The notes: generated by a model from the letters alone, not told the origin. A stretch of 64,000 bases of DNA from Caproiciproducens galactitolivorans (GCF_026672255.1 NZ_JAPOHA010000004.1:177876-241875), one strand, 5' to 3'; positions 16,968 through 25,037 are shown, counted from the first letter of the stretch. Numbers and translations: made by a program.

Positions 16968-19727
16968 TTAACCAACCGTTGCAACGAAGATTCTGGTGCC
17001 GTTTACATAAATACCGGCCTGTGAACCTTTTGCATTGTTAGAGGTAATTTTGTAGAAATAATCGTTGCCGGATTTGGAAGCCAAAGCAAGCTTGAATGTT
17101 GCGGAACCAACCGTAACATTCGGAGCTACGGCAGAAGTAACCCGGAACTGATATGCGCCCTTAACGGTCGTGTTCACTGTTGTATCGGTTGTAAAAGCAA
17201 CTCCTTTTACAGTAGCAACAAAGATCTTTGTTCCGTTGAGGTAGATACCGGAAGCAGCACCAGCCGCACCGGTCGCAGTGATCTTGTAGAAGTATTCGTT
17301 CCCGTTCTTGGAAGCAAGTACTATGGAGAACACCCCGTTCGTACCGGCATAAACGGAAGGAACGGTTGAGGAAGTAACTTTCATCTGATAGCTTGCGCCC
17401 TTTGCAATGGACATGTCGGCGTTTGTATCGGATACGGCTGCCGGAGTCGCTGTTGCAGTAACTTCGCACTTCGCCGGCTGGTAATCGTCCAGCTCATAGC
17501 CGTCTGCATCATAGAGTGTTGCCGTTAATGTTGTTTTGTTCTCGGAAGCGAAAGTGGAATCAACGCTGTTAACTTTAACCGTTGCGGTGTTGCCGGAAGA
17601 AGTTAAAGTAAATACATCGCTGCTGCCGCCGTCGAGTGTCCACTGAACCGTGTAGCCGGCCGGGATAGCTGTGCCGCCCGGATAAGAGGAAGCAGTGAAT
17701 GTTTCGGAATAGCCCTTCGCAATGCTGGAAGAATCTTTGTTGATTGCAATGCCGGCAAAGGAAAGGGAATCGATCTTGAAGGTATCAACCGAAGAGCCTG
17801 CGCTCTTGGCAAGGGTAAAGCCGTAGGTGTTGAAGCTGTCAACATCAACTGCGTCCGTGTCAGCCTTGAAAACGACTGTGCCGGGAATCAGTGTTTTGTC
17901 GGAAAGCTTTAAGGTAACGCTGGAAGCGCTGTTGGATACATAAAGTTTGCCTGCGGCAATCTTCATTGTGCCGTCGCCGTCAATTGTCTTAACGGTTACA
18001 GCACCGTCAAAAGCAACGTTCGTATTGGAATCCAAAGAAATGGTATCCATATTTACGGTGCCGCTGACTGTTGCATTGGTATCTTCGTTTGTAGTATCGA
18101 GTTTGCCGTTTACCGCATTGGTCGGAGCCGCAACTTTGCCGGTGAAGGCATTGTCTTCGTCGCCGAGGTTCAATGTGGTGTCACGGTAGTCAAAATCAAT
18201 TGCGCTGACATTTGTATCATCACCTAATAAAGTGATGGTGCCGTCCGCACTTGCTTTAATGCCTGCGGTGGTGACTTTTGCTTCATTGGAGAACAGGGAA
18301 ACTGTCGGGGCGGTAATCTTGCCTGTAACAACTGCATTGTCTGCATCTGTTGCATCAACGGTTACGGTGCCGTCCGCGCTGATTGTTCCGACTGTGCCGG
18401 AATTAACCGTTACGTTGCTGTCTGTGTCATTGTCTTCGCTTGTAACGTCGATGTTGCCAACTTTGCCGCCGCTTACAAGAACAGCGTCGCCGCCTGCAGC
18501 AACCGGTGCGCCGTCGGTTTTAATATCGCCGACTTTACCGTCTGTTACGTCTACCGTACCATTGTCAATATCAATGGAGCCAACGGTTGCATCGCCAATT
18601 GTAAGAGTTCCGACCGTGCCGGAGATCTTCTTTACATTGGTCTTTTCATTAACGGCAACACTTGTTGTGCCAACCGGGAATACGACTTCGCAGTCTGTTA
18701 CTACAGCGGAATCCGCGGTAGCGTCGCCGGTCAGAACGCTCTTGCCGTCCGTCTTGGAAATAGAGAATACTTTGCTGCCAGGTAATACGGTTTTCGCATC
18801 GCATTTCTTTTCAATCTTTGTCTTAAGGGTGTACTTGTCGCTGGAATCGGTGGAAGCCTTATAGGTTGTGCCGCTTGCAACAAGCTTCTTAACCGTAATG
18901 GTTACATTGCCGGTTGCAGCGTCTTTCGTATACTTGCCGTCTACAGCGGTCTTTCCAACGATAGCATCCGGGAACTGTGTGGATGCTGAAGCTGAAGTTG
19001 CATCAATTTTCGGAATATGTACATCCGTGCCGGTGATGCTGAAGCTGTATGCATTCTTGTTTGCATCTGTAATTCCTGTGGTTTCTTTCGTTAAGTCTGC
19101 AGCAGCATATGTAGCTAACGCAGAATCGGCAGCCGGCTCTGCCTTGTAGATGCCAAGAGTCTTTGTGCTGTTGGCAGTCTGTGCAAACGTTTCGAAATCA
19201 TCGAAGCCTTTGCCGGAATCCTTTTTGGCATAATTGGAATCATACTCGCCGAAAACGATCTGATCTTTGTCATAAACATATACGGTCAGGTCATGTCTTC
19301 CCTTAACGGTAAAGTCATTGCCGTCGTCGTCGGTGTAGCTGCCTTCGTAAAGAACAGAGATAACTTCCTTACCGGAAGCGGAGCTGCTCTTCAGTTTGAG
19401 TGTTGCTACGTCCGTAGAGCTGTTTACGCTTAATGAAACGAGCTTGTCACCCGATACATGAGAAATTGCGTTAATCTTCTCGTCTGTAACCGCATGGTGA
19501 TCGACTGTCTCAAATTTAAAATCGCTGCCTTTGTTGAGCAGAAAATCCGTGAGGTTTGCTGTTGTTACCGCGCCACCGTTTACGAGATAAATCGAATCTT
19601 CGTTGGTGCCGGTAATTGCTCCGGTCATCGTCTTGGTAGCCGCTTGAGCGAAGCTTGCCGAAAAGCTTGAAACAACAAGTGCCAACGCAAGCACAAGTGA
19701 AACAACTTTTCCTGTGATTTTTTTCAT
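16968..19727 (-). CDS. Large secreted S-layer-like surface protein
   Basis: 919 residues with a classical signal peptide (lysines, hydrophobic core to about 25, cleavage after SFAQA near 29). The mature part is rich in Thr, Ser, Asp, Val and Gly with almost no Cys. About residues 340-620 have many short repeats of the type VGTxxxDGTVTVDxTD, suggesting a beta-solenoid; about 675-775 resembles a bacterial Ig-like domain. The end holds two copies of a ~65-residue domain (about 785-850 and 855-919; pattern KG.YQ[FM]+[VI]TS...P....G...F......GN.YFYKIT...G..[AS]GIY[LV]NGT+IFVATV). Base composition is less G/C-rich than neighbours, and a strong promoter plus a long leader suggest abundant expression. 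No SLH or LPXTG anchor. Family unknown to me; S-layer role is inference. Confidence 0.7.
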   Translation of the reverse strand: MKKITGKVVSLVLALALVVSSFSASFAQAATKTMTGAITGTNEDSIYLVNGGAVTTANLTDFLLNKGSDFKFETVDHHAVTDEKINAISHVSGDKLVSLSVNSSTDVATLKLKSSSASGKEVISVLYEGSYTDDDGNDFTVKGRHDLTVYVYDKDQIVFGEYDSNYAKKDSGKGFDDFETFAQTANSTKTLGIYKAEPAADSALATYAAADLTKETTGITDANKNAYSFSITGTDVHIPKIDATSASASTQFPDAIVGKTAVDGKYTKDAATGNVTITVKKLVASGTTYKASTDSSDKYTLKTKIEKKCDAKTVLPGSKVFSISKTDGKSVLTGDATADSAVVTDCEVVFPVGTTSVAVNEKTNVKKISGTVGTLTIGDATVGSIDIDNGTVDVTDGKVGDIKTDGAPVAAGGDAVLVSGGKVGNIDVTSEDNDTDSNVTVNSGTVGTISADGTVTVDATDADNAVVTGKITAPTVSLFSNEAKVTTAGIKASADGTITLLGDDTNVSAIDFDYRDTTLNLGDEDNAFTGKVAAPTNAVNGKLDTTNEDTNATVSGTVNMDTISLDSNTNVAFDGAVTVKTIDGDGTMKIAAGKLYVSNSASSVTLKLSDKTLIPGTVVFKADTDAVDVDSFNTYGFTLAKSAGSSVDTFKIDSLSFAGIAINKDSSSIAKGYSETFTASSYPGGTAIPAGYTVQWTLDGGSSDVFTLTSSGNTATVKVNSVDSTFASENKTTLTATLYDADGYELDDYQPAKCEVTATATPAAVSDTNADMSIAKGASYQMKVTSSTVPSVYAGTNGVFSIVLASKNGNEYFYKITATGAAGAASGIYLNGTKIFVATVKGVAFTTDTTVNTTVKGAYQFRVTSAVAPNVTVGSATFKLALASKSGNDYFYKITSNNAKGSQAGIYVNGTRIFVATVG

Positions 19728-20157
19728 CCTGTTTGTCCTCCTTAATTAATTAAAGTGAGTGAGCACGAGTGAAATAACTTTTCCTGTGGTTTTTTATCCT
19801 TTTTGTCCCTTAAATGGTTAGTTGTACGTATTTGCATGTGCTATGAGAATGAAACATACATACTCGCCGTGGGTGCTAACGGAACTTCATCTTGACTCCC
19901 GGTACATGCTGCAAAAGCCCACACCAAAAGTCCATGTTATTCCATACGCCAGCGGTGATTTGATCCTGCTTACCATTAAATCTCAACCTGACAAAAAGTC
20001 GCAGTACCGGCAGCCTGCCATTTCGCATAACCGATAGGTAAAATCACAGGAATGCTTCTGAACGGAACCGGATGTCCCTTTTTTCGCATGAAGCATAAAC
20101 ATACCTATACTGCAAATTTTATTAAAAAAATCGCACAAATTATTCCACCATTGCGCT
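19728..20157 (-). promoter_or_regulatory. Long structured 5' leader of the surface-protein gene
   Basis: From the predicted start near 20157 to the ATG at 19727 the leader is ~430 nt with no sizeable reading frame in it. Between 20116 and 19997 (minus strand) nested pairing is possible: GCAGTA with TACTGC, TAGGTA with TACCTA, GCTTC with GAAGC, CGG with CCG, plus two ATGCGAAA phrases. The layout resembles a multi-helix regulatory RNA, but I cannot match it to a known riboswitch class. Confidence 0.5.
19748..19812 (-). repeat. Degenerate duplication of the start of the surface-protein gene
   Basis: On the minus strand this stretch (AAGGGACAAAAAGGATAAAA followed by ACCACAGGAAAAGTTATTTC) copies the gene's own ribosome site and first codons (GGAGGACAAACAGGATGAAA, then AATCACAGGAAAAGTTGTTT). 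The ATG and AGGAGG are degraded, so it should not initiate translation. Confidence 0.75.
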
Positions 20158-20163
20158 GTGCTC

Positions 20164-20191
20164 ATTATATCTGATTTTTGTATGTTGTCAA
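20164..20191 (-). promoter_or_regulatory. Strong promoter of the surface-protein gene
   Basis: On the minus strand consensus TTGACA (20186-20191) and TATAAT (20164-20169) with a 16-bp spacer; consistent with high expression. Confidence 0.8.
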
Positions 20192-20642
20192 TAATATGCT
20201 ATAGTATTACCAGAAACTTCTATATATTATTACCATTATTTAGCAGGATTTCTACCAATTCCGATCATTATTGCAAATTGGATAAATACCCCTTTTTTCT
20301 TAATATTTTGAATGAAATATAAGACATCTATGCAAATACGCATAAAATATTGTAAGAGAAATATGAAAGCTCTCTTAAAATTCTCTATCGATATCAACCG
20401 TAAAAAAAGCTTTTCTCCGTGCACAAAAATAAATAAGGAAAAGGAAACGCGGGCGCCGCGGCAAGCTTCAAAGCGCTTTTCCCGAAGCCGGACTTACAAC
20501 ATTTCCGCATAGTTCCCGCAACACCTGTCCAATCATAAGCCGCGCAGGGCGAAGCCGGGGCGCGCCCGAAAACCGCTTTTTAAGCCTTTCCGGGACCCAT
20601 TTCAGAAAAATCGATAAATCCCCATCTATTTATGAAAAAAAC
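20192..20642. other. Intergenic region, nothing assigned
   Basis: A/T-rich at the left and G/C-rich after 20440. No credible gene; no terminator or known RNA recognised. Confidence 0.4.
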
Positions 20643-20671
20643 TTGACTTTCGTCTGCGTATCTACTATAAT
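20643..20671 (+). promoter_or_regulatory. Promoter of tRNA-Arg
   Basis: TTGACT at 20643-20648 and TATAAT at 20666-20671 with a 17-bp spacer, ~33 bp ahead of the tRNA 5' end. Confidence 0.85.
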
Positions 20672-20704
20672 AGTAAAGCTGTCATATGTTGGCGGCTAAA
20701 AATT

Positions 20705-20781
20705 GCGCTCGTAGCTCAGCTGGATAGAGTGCTTGACTACGAATCAAGAGGTCGCGGGTTCGAGTCCCTCCGGGCGCGCCA
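20705..20781 (+). tRNA. tRNA-Arg (anticodon ACG)
   Basis: 77-nt cloverleaf with encoded CCA. Acceptor GCGCTCG pairs with CGGGCGC; D-arm contains AGCTCAGCTGGATAGAGT; anticodon stem CTTGA/TCAAG closes loop CTACGAA with anticodon ACG (A34 is expected to be edited to inosine); T-arm GCGGGTTCGAGTCCCTCC... is normal. Its 3' end is the integration site of the adjacent prophage remnant. Confidence 0.96.
20764..20781 (+). repeat. Left attachment core (within tRNA-Arg)
   Basis: GTCCCTCCGGGCGCGCCA, the last 18 nt of the tRNA gene, recurs with one mismatch at 27220-27237. This is the usual product of tRNA-targeted integration. Confidence 0.75.
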
Positions 20782-20793
20782 AAATTAAATTAG

Positions 20794-20848
20794 GGAAACC
20801 CGCATGGTTGCTGATTTTTTCAGTAAATCATGCGGGTTTCCTTTTTTT
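20794..20848 (+). terminator. Terminator after tRNA-Arg
   Basis: GGAAACCCGCATG (20794-20806) pairs with CATGCGGGTTTCC (20829-20841), followed by seven T residues. Confidence 0.9.
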
Positions 20849-20981
20849 GCTATAAAATCGCTGAAAAATGTTAATAATCGGGGCGGTTACTACCACGTTA
20901 CTACCGCTTTTCTCCACCCCACTTAGTCTCCTCCAACCATAAAAATGCCCCGCCAACTTAATAATCAGCAGGGTATAAGCT

Positions 20982-21116
20982 CTATTCTTTTCTTTCCCGT
21001 CCCGAAAGCTTTTTCTCAATCTCCAGCAATTCACAATATAGCCTTGCCTGATTTTCTGCAATCGTATTCAAATTTGCGTTAATCCATTCAAGCTGTTTCT
21101 TTAATTCTACGTCCAT
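20982..21116 (-). CDS. Small hypothetical protein (44 aa)
   Basis: Reads MDVELKKQLEWINANLNTIA... to ...LEIEKKLSGRERKE and stop: a short, highly helical, probably coiled-coil polypeptide. The ATG at 21114-21116 has a GAAGG site eight bases upstream, and the helical periodicity argues against chance. Downstream of DUF3825 on the same strand but separated by a terminator. Function unknown; phage accessory proteins of this kind are common. Confidence 0.55.
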   Translation of the reverse strand: MDVELKKQLEWINANLNTIAENQARLYCELLEIEKKLSGRERKE

Positions 21117-21255
21117 TTTAATAACCTTCTTTTATCGTATTTGCTATTCAGCATATAGATATTATAAGGATATTTCAGCAGCATAAAATGATAATTTTTA
21201 TCACATAGAAAAAGCCAGTCGATCACTCGGCGGGCATGTCGCTCTGTTAATAATG

Positions 21256-21287
21256 GAAAAAGGCCCCTCTCGATCACGAGAAGAGCC
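21256..21287 (-). terminator. Terminator downstream of DUF3825
   Basis: Minus-strand GGCTCTTCTCG / CGAGAGGGGCC stem with a TGAT loop followed by TTTTT. Confidence 0.8.
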
Positions 21288-21484
21288 TTCCCATCCTCCT
21301 TAGTGTTAACAAAAAAAGAAAAAATCAAATAAAAAAATCTCATAAAAAATAAAAAATTCATTTAGTTAAAAAATTTCTTTTGAGAAGTAAAAATAAAAAT
21401 AGTAAAAAAAATCATAAGAGCTCAACCGTAGTTTTTCACTACATTGTCAGTATATACTTAATAATTTAATTTGTCAATAGATTT

Positions 21485-22282
21485 CTATGGCCTTAGCCAT
21501 TCGCTATCGGGGCGGGCAATTAGCCTAGCGTTATTATAAGCCATATCCATCGTTAAGCAAGTATGCCCTAAATAATGTTTATTTTCTTCATCTTTTGTCA
21601 CAACCAGAGCTAAATCAGGTTCATTAAGGTTCGTAAGATAAATAGGTATTAATAATTGAATTTTCCCATTAAAATATTGTGGAACTGCTGTTTTATAGTT
21701 TGCGTCAATTCTTTTTCTTGCCTCATCCAATGCACCATTAAACAAGGCTATTCGTCTTTGGCTGTTGCGAACGGTTTCCGGAATTCGCTTTATATTTTCT
21801 TCATCTCCAAAAATATGCTCATATTGCGGAATTATAGTATAATCAAAATTAAATACAAAGTCATTTGAATTTTTAAAAAAATTTGCCTTCTTGGGAAATA
21901 CGTCCACACCTAAAATTGATAGTGAATATTGGGTGTAAAATCCGTCTAAAAACCACTTTAAATCCTTGCTTGGTCTTGAAATCGGTACAAAATAAGCATA
22001 TATACTTTGAAAGTTTTGATCGTAAAGGCCAGTATTAAACACGCAATATTTGTCTTCCTTTATATTTAAGATGCTTTTTTGATCGTTTGGGTCTGAAACG
22101 TTTTCATAATCCTCATACGTCTTAGAAAATACATGTTTAATGTAATTGTGGAGTACTGGATTATTAATCGGGTGTCCTGTATAGCTATATTTAGTTTCTC
22201 CCCAGTTTTCAGGGCATAATTGCGATAAAGCTTGAATTTTATTATTGAAATTGACGCATAGAGCAAAGTCAAATAACTTCAT
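21485..22282 (-). CDS. DUF3825 domain-containing protein
   Basis: 265 residues from the ATG at 22282, chosen because GGAGGG precedes it; a longer frame to 22330 has no such site. The C-terminal LTMDMAYNNARLIARPDSEWL closely fits my recollection of the DUF3825 family, which is sometimes joined to OST-HTH/LOTUS RNA-binding domains in other bacteria; biochemical role is unknown. Also visible is VFNTGLYDQNFQSIYAYF, a recurring feature of the family. No signal peptide or membrane segment. It is the last gene of the minus-strand run inside the prophage, behind the lysis genes, and is likely cargo. Confidence 0.75.
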   Translation of the reverse strand: MKLFDFALCVNFNNKIQALSQLCPENWGETKYSYTGHPINNPVLHNYIKHVFSKTYEDYENVSDPNDQKSILNIKEDKYCVFNTGLYDQNFQSIYAYFVPISRPSKDLKWFLDGFYTQYSLSILGVDVFPKKANFFKNSNDFVFNFDYTIIPQYEHIFGDEENIKRIPETVRNSQRRIALFNGALDEARKRIDANYKTAVPQYFNGKIQLLIPIYLTNLNEPDLALVVTKDEENKHYLGHTCLTMDMAYNNARLIARPDSEWLRP

Positions 22283-22358
22283 CCTATTTACCCTCCGTTT
22301 TTCATAATTAAGATAAGTATATTTTAACATTTAATGTCGAAAAATCAATAATATAAAT

Positions 22359-22396
22359 AAAAAAAGCCGCACTGGGTAATTAAATCCGATGCGGCT
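22359..22396 (-). terminator. Terminator after holin gene
   Basis: Minus-strand AGCCGCA ... TGCGGCT stem followed by a seven-T run, directly downstream of the holin. Confidence 0.8.
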
Positions 22397-22412
22397 CATT
22401 TCATATATTCAG

Positions 22413-22838
22413 TTATGCTGCAGGCGTCGTATTTACCTCGGCCCCGTTGCCCGGCGTATCGCTCGCGGTTGCCTCAATTGCTTCACGGCCCTTGTTAACT
22501 TCCCCAGCTACCGCCTGCCGGAGCATTTCGATTTCTTCATCGGTAATACCGGGAATCAGTTTTTTAATCTGGACTTCAAACTCCGCTTGCTTTGCGGCAA
22601 AGGTCTTTTCCAGCGCGGGCGTGATGCGGAAGTTTTCATCGGTCATGTTCCATGCGCTCCATGCATATTTCATATATTGATCGTATTTGTCCGCGCCTGC
22701 CTTAGCCTTTACTGCCTTGGCTTTTTCCTCAATAAGTTGCACCCCTGCGTTACCTACAGCCTTAACAATTGCCACCAGAACGCCAGTAAAGGCGGTAATA
22801 AGTACGGGAACCAATGCGTTAATAATCTGCTGATACAT
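22413..22838 (-). CDS. Phage holin, LL-H family
   Basis: 141 residues: one N-terminal membrane helix (about 8-28, ALVPVLITAFTGVLVAIVKAV), then a charged helical cytoplasmic part (LIEEKAKAVKAKAGADKYDQYMKYAWSAWN in segments) and an acidic, Thr/Pro-rich tail. This matches LL-H type holins, which permeabilise the membrane so the endolysin can reach the wall. Start 22838 has AAAGGAAG. It follows the XhlA-like gene by 31 bp. Confidence 0.82.
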   Translation of the reverse strand: MYQQIINALVPVLITAFTGVLVAIVKAVGNAGVQLIEEKAKAVKAKAGADKYDQYMKYAWSAWNMTDENFRITPALEKTFAAKQAEFEVQIKKLIPGITDEEIEMLRQAVAGEVNKGREAIEATASDTPGNGAEVNTTPAA

Positions 22839-22869
22839 AAATAATACTTCCTTTCGCCGGGTTTACCGG

Positions 22870-23151
22870 CTATTTTAATATGAGTGCCAATATAGCTGCC
22901 GCCACACCCGCGCCGATTGCGCCAATAATAGCTGCAATCAATTTATCCCACCATTTACCCGGGCGGCCGGTAATTGCTTTTACATCCTGTTTGATTTCCT
23001 TAACGTCACTGTCAAGACCGTCGACTTTGGTATCCATCCGAGCCATAGCGGCAGTCAGGCCGCGTATGTCCTTTATTTCTGATTCCAACCCATCTATACG
23101 GTGATGAGCTGATTTTGCACTGTCCAGCGCTTCCTGTGCAATGTCAGGCAC
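22870..23151 (-). CDS. XhlA-like phage lysis protein
   Basis: 93 residues with heptad-like coiled coil (about 10-65: IDGLESEIKDIRGL, VDGLDSDVKEIKQDV) and a C-terminal membrane anchor (about 72-92), the architecture of haemolysin XhlA-type proteins found beside holins. The start is a GTG at 23149-23151 preceded by GGGGGCGG, 11 bp after the stop of the endolysin fragment. Part of the lysis cassette endolysin - XhlA - holin. Confidence 0.75.
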   Translation of the reverse strand: MPDIAQEALDSAKSAHHRIDGLESEIKDIRGLTAAMARMDTKVDGLDSDVKEIKQDVKAITGRPGKWWDKLIAAIIGAIGAGVAAAILALILK

Positions 23152-23162
23152 AATACCGCCCC

Positions 23163-23399
23163 CTATTTAATCGTCGCCACCGCAACCGGCGTTTTGCATC
23201 CATTCAAATAGAATCCCACGCCGGTGCCGGCCTTTCCGATGGCCTGAAATTTAAAGAACCATGCTCGTCCGCAATGAGATTGAGCAACCAAACGGAAACC
23301 CGAACTGCCCGGAATAAGCGACGGCTGCGTGTCCGATGTAATCTTAAACTGATATGTACCACCCTGCTTTACTGCGAATGGTGCGGTAGTAGTGCATTG
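23163..23399 (-). pseudogene. C-terminal fragment of a phage endolysin-type protein
   Basis: Translating the minus strand up to the TAG at 23163-23165 gives ...APFAVKQGGTYQFKITSD ... GFRLVAQSHCGRAWFFKF ... GKAGTGVGFYLNGCKTPV then AVATIK. This is the same ~65-residue domain found twice at the end of the host S-layer-like protein. No start codon or catalytic domain precedes it: homology stops at about 23397 where the ribosome site of the divergent rha gene begins, so a deletion or recombination removed the enzymatic part. Endolysin identity is inferred from its place directly before XhlA and holin. Confidence 0.75.
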
Positions 23400-23415
23400 A
23401 AAGGAGAAATTTAAA

Positions 23416-24003
23416 ATGAATGATTTGCAGATTTTTGATTACGACGGAAAGCTTTATGCAGATAGCCGCGAAGTGGCTGAAATGGTTGGGAAACGACACG
23501 ACCATCTCGTCCGCGATATTGACAGGTACGTTGAGGTAATCGGTCATTCCTCAAAACTGAGGGCTGATGATTCTAACGTCCCCAATTTTGGGGCGGTTGA
23601 TTTCTTTGCAAAATCTACATATCAAGATGCTAAGGGAGAAATTCGCCGTTGCTACCTCATTACAAAGAAAGGCTGCGAATTCGTTGCCAACAAGCTGACC
23701 GGAGAAAAGGGCATTTTGTTCACGGCAGAGTACATAACCGCATTTCATAGCATGGAAGATAAATTACTAACTCCAAGTAAAGAATTTTCTTTCCTGCCTA
23801 AAGCAAGCTCTGTTGGAGAGGGCGCGAGCGTTTTAAAACTCGTGGACAAAATTATGGTTGCACAAAAAGCGTCTGGATATGAGCGCGCAATAGCCTTTAA
23901 GCAAGCTGCAGAAAAATTGCATATCCCGGTTCCAGATAATTTCATCCAGCCTCGCCCATTTGAACAAACCGTTTTAATGTGCGTTTCTACAATTAAAGTT
24001 TAA
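23416..24003 (+). CDS. Rha family phage regulatory protein
   Basis: 195 residues. The N-terminal Rha domain (LYADSREVAEMVGKRHDHLV, YQDAKGEIRRCYLITKKGCEFVANKLTGEKG in segments) is typical; Rha proteins interfere with phage growth in hosts lacking IHF and act as anti-repressor-like DNA-binding regulators. The C-terminal ~70 residues (VLKLVDKIMVAQKASGYERAIAF...) are helical and family-specific. Start has AAAGGAG; terminator at 24010-24040. Stands opposite the lysis cassette, with the junction immediately upstream. Confidence 0.88.
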   Translation: MNDLQIFDYDGKLYADSREVAEMVGKRHDHLVRDIDRYVEVIGHSSKLRADDSNVPNFGAVDFFAKSTYQDAKGEIRRCYLITKKGCEFVANKLTGEKGILFTAEYITAFHSMEDKLLTPSKEFSFLPKASSVGEGASVLKLVDKIMVAQKASGYERAIAFKQAAEKLHIPVPDNFIQPRPFEQTVLMCVSTIKV

Positions 24004-24009
24004 AAGTAG

Positions 24010-24040
24010 GACGGCTCACTTTTGAGCCGTCTATTTTTTT
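24010..24040 (+). terminator. Terminator after rha
   Basis: GACGGCTCA / TGAGCCGTC stem, CTTT loop, then a T-rich run. Confidence 0.88.
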
Positions 24041-24143
24041 TGGGGGGGGCGACCGCGCAACTTTGCGCGCTCCGATTTTTATAGCGGAATCCGGCTTTAC
24101 TTTTTAGAATTATGTGGTAAGATATGGGTGAGGAGGGATTTCG

Positions 24144-24629
24144 ATGAAAAAGATATACATTGGGGCATTAGCTCTATTTTTGAGTATTGCACTCATGGGG
24201 TGTTCTTCAAACAATACTGTATCGAGTAGCAACGATAGCGCCAACAGCATCAAAGAAAATTCGTCTGAAAACAAATTGCAAGAGGTTTACAGTGACGACC
24301 TTATTTCTATGTCATTTGTGAAAAAGTATGACATGCCGGAAGTGAAAGACATGTTTTACTTTGATGTAAAAGCCAATAATAAATCTAATAGGGAAATTTC
24401 TGTATACTTGCAAAATTCCTATATTAACGATACAATGTTTACGGTTGGAAGCGGCGTTCCGTTGGATTTACTTCCGAAGAAAAGCGCAACGCATTCGTTT
24501 TTCGGCAAGTATGAAGGAACCGGAATTAAGTCTACCGAAGAAATAAATAAAATCAGTTTCAAAATTTGTGTAATGGATAAATCTTCAAATGTTTTAGAAA
24601 CCACGAAAAGCATTGAAATCAAATTCTAA
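24144..24629 (+). CDS. Putative lipoprotein encoded in prophage
   Basis: 161 residues with a lipoprotein signal: KK, hydrophobic IGALALFLSIALMGC, lipobox LMGC (Cys20). A Ser/Asn-rich linker follows, then a small beta-rich domain (about 50-161) with MFYFDVKANNKSNREISVYL and FFGKYEGTGIKSTEEINKISF, similar in style to DUF5067/DUF4352-type extracytoplasmic domains, but I cannot assign a family firmly. Own GAGGAGG site and downstream terminator make it a monocistronic cargo gene; prophage lipoproteins sometimes alter the lysogen's surface. Confidence 0.7.
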   Translation: MKKIYIGALALFLSIALMGCSSNNTVSSSNDSANSIKENSSENKLQEVYSDDLISMSFVKKYDMPEVKDMFYFDVKANNKSNREISVYLQNSYINDTMFTVGSGVPLDLLPKKSATHSFFGKYEGTGIKSTEEINKISFKICVMDKSSNVLETTKSIEIKF

Positions 24630-24640
24630 TGTAGCCGCTA

Positions 24641-24675
24641 TGAGCGCCCGAATATTTCACCGGGCGCTTATTTTA
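24641..24675 (+). terminator. Terminator after lipoprotein gene
   Basis: AGCGCCCG / CGGGCGCT stem followed by TATTTTATG. Confidence 0.75.
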
Positions 24676-24757
24676 TGTCTAAAATAATTCTCAGAAGTAC
24701 TTCATATTGATACTTCATTACTTTCGCTGTAGAATTATAGCGAAAGGAGGTGTTTTT

Positions 24758-25000
24758 ATGTTGGAGGAAAAAAAGAAACTGGAATCCGAAATGCGCCGCG
24801 TTCTAACCCTTATCAGCAATGGGACCGACGCAAACAATATGTCAAACGCAGACAACGAACTCCTGTGGAAATGCTCGCACCGCGGATATCTTGAAGGAAT
24901 TCAGTTCGGTTACAATGCAAACAACGAAGTCATAGGACAGAAAGTAAGTTCTGGCACGCGCGTAACAGACGCAGGCAAAAAGTTCATGCAACAAGAGTAA
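24758..25000 (+). CDS. Small hypothetical protein (80 aa)
   Basis: Begins MLEEKKKLESEMRRVLTLIS at the ATG at 24758, chosen for its perfect AAAGGAGGTG site. The N-terminal half is helical; the second half (YLEGIQFGYNANNEVIGQKV ... TRVTDAGKKFMQQ) looks like a small beta/helix winged element. No family recognised. Terminator follows at 25005. Confidence 0.6.
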   Translation: MLEEKKKLESEMRRVLTLISNGTDANNMSNADNELLWKCSHRGYLEGIQFGYNANNEVIGQKVSSGTRVTDAGKKFMQQE

Positions 25001-25004
25001 TCTT

Positions 25005-25037
25005 GACCGCCCCGGCTGGCACCGAGGCGGCTATTTT
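25005..25037 (+). terminator. Terminator after 80-aa gene
   Basis: GACCGCCCCGG / CCGAGGCGGC imperfect stem followed by TATTTTTTAG. Confidence 0.75.

Noticed and set aside
19997..20116. Class I c-di-GMP riboswitch in the leader of the surface-protein gene (GGCAGGCTGCC near the 3' part)
   Set aside because: The obligatory core (GCAAACC ... GGGACGCAAAG) is missing. Kept only as an unclassified structured leader.
21107..21361. 84-residue minus-strand reading frame
   Set aside because: It spans the terminator at 21256-21287, lacks a ribosome site, and is composed of A/T-rich codons. Part of it (LLTERHARRVIDWLFLC) looks gene-like and could be debris, but I cannot support a gene.
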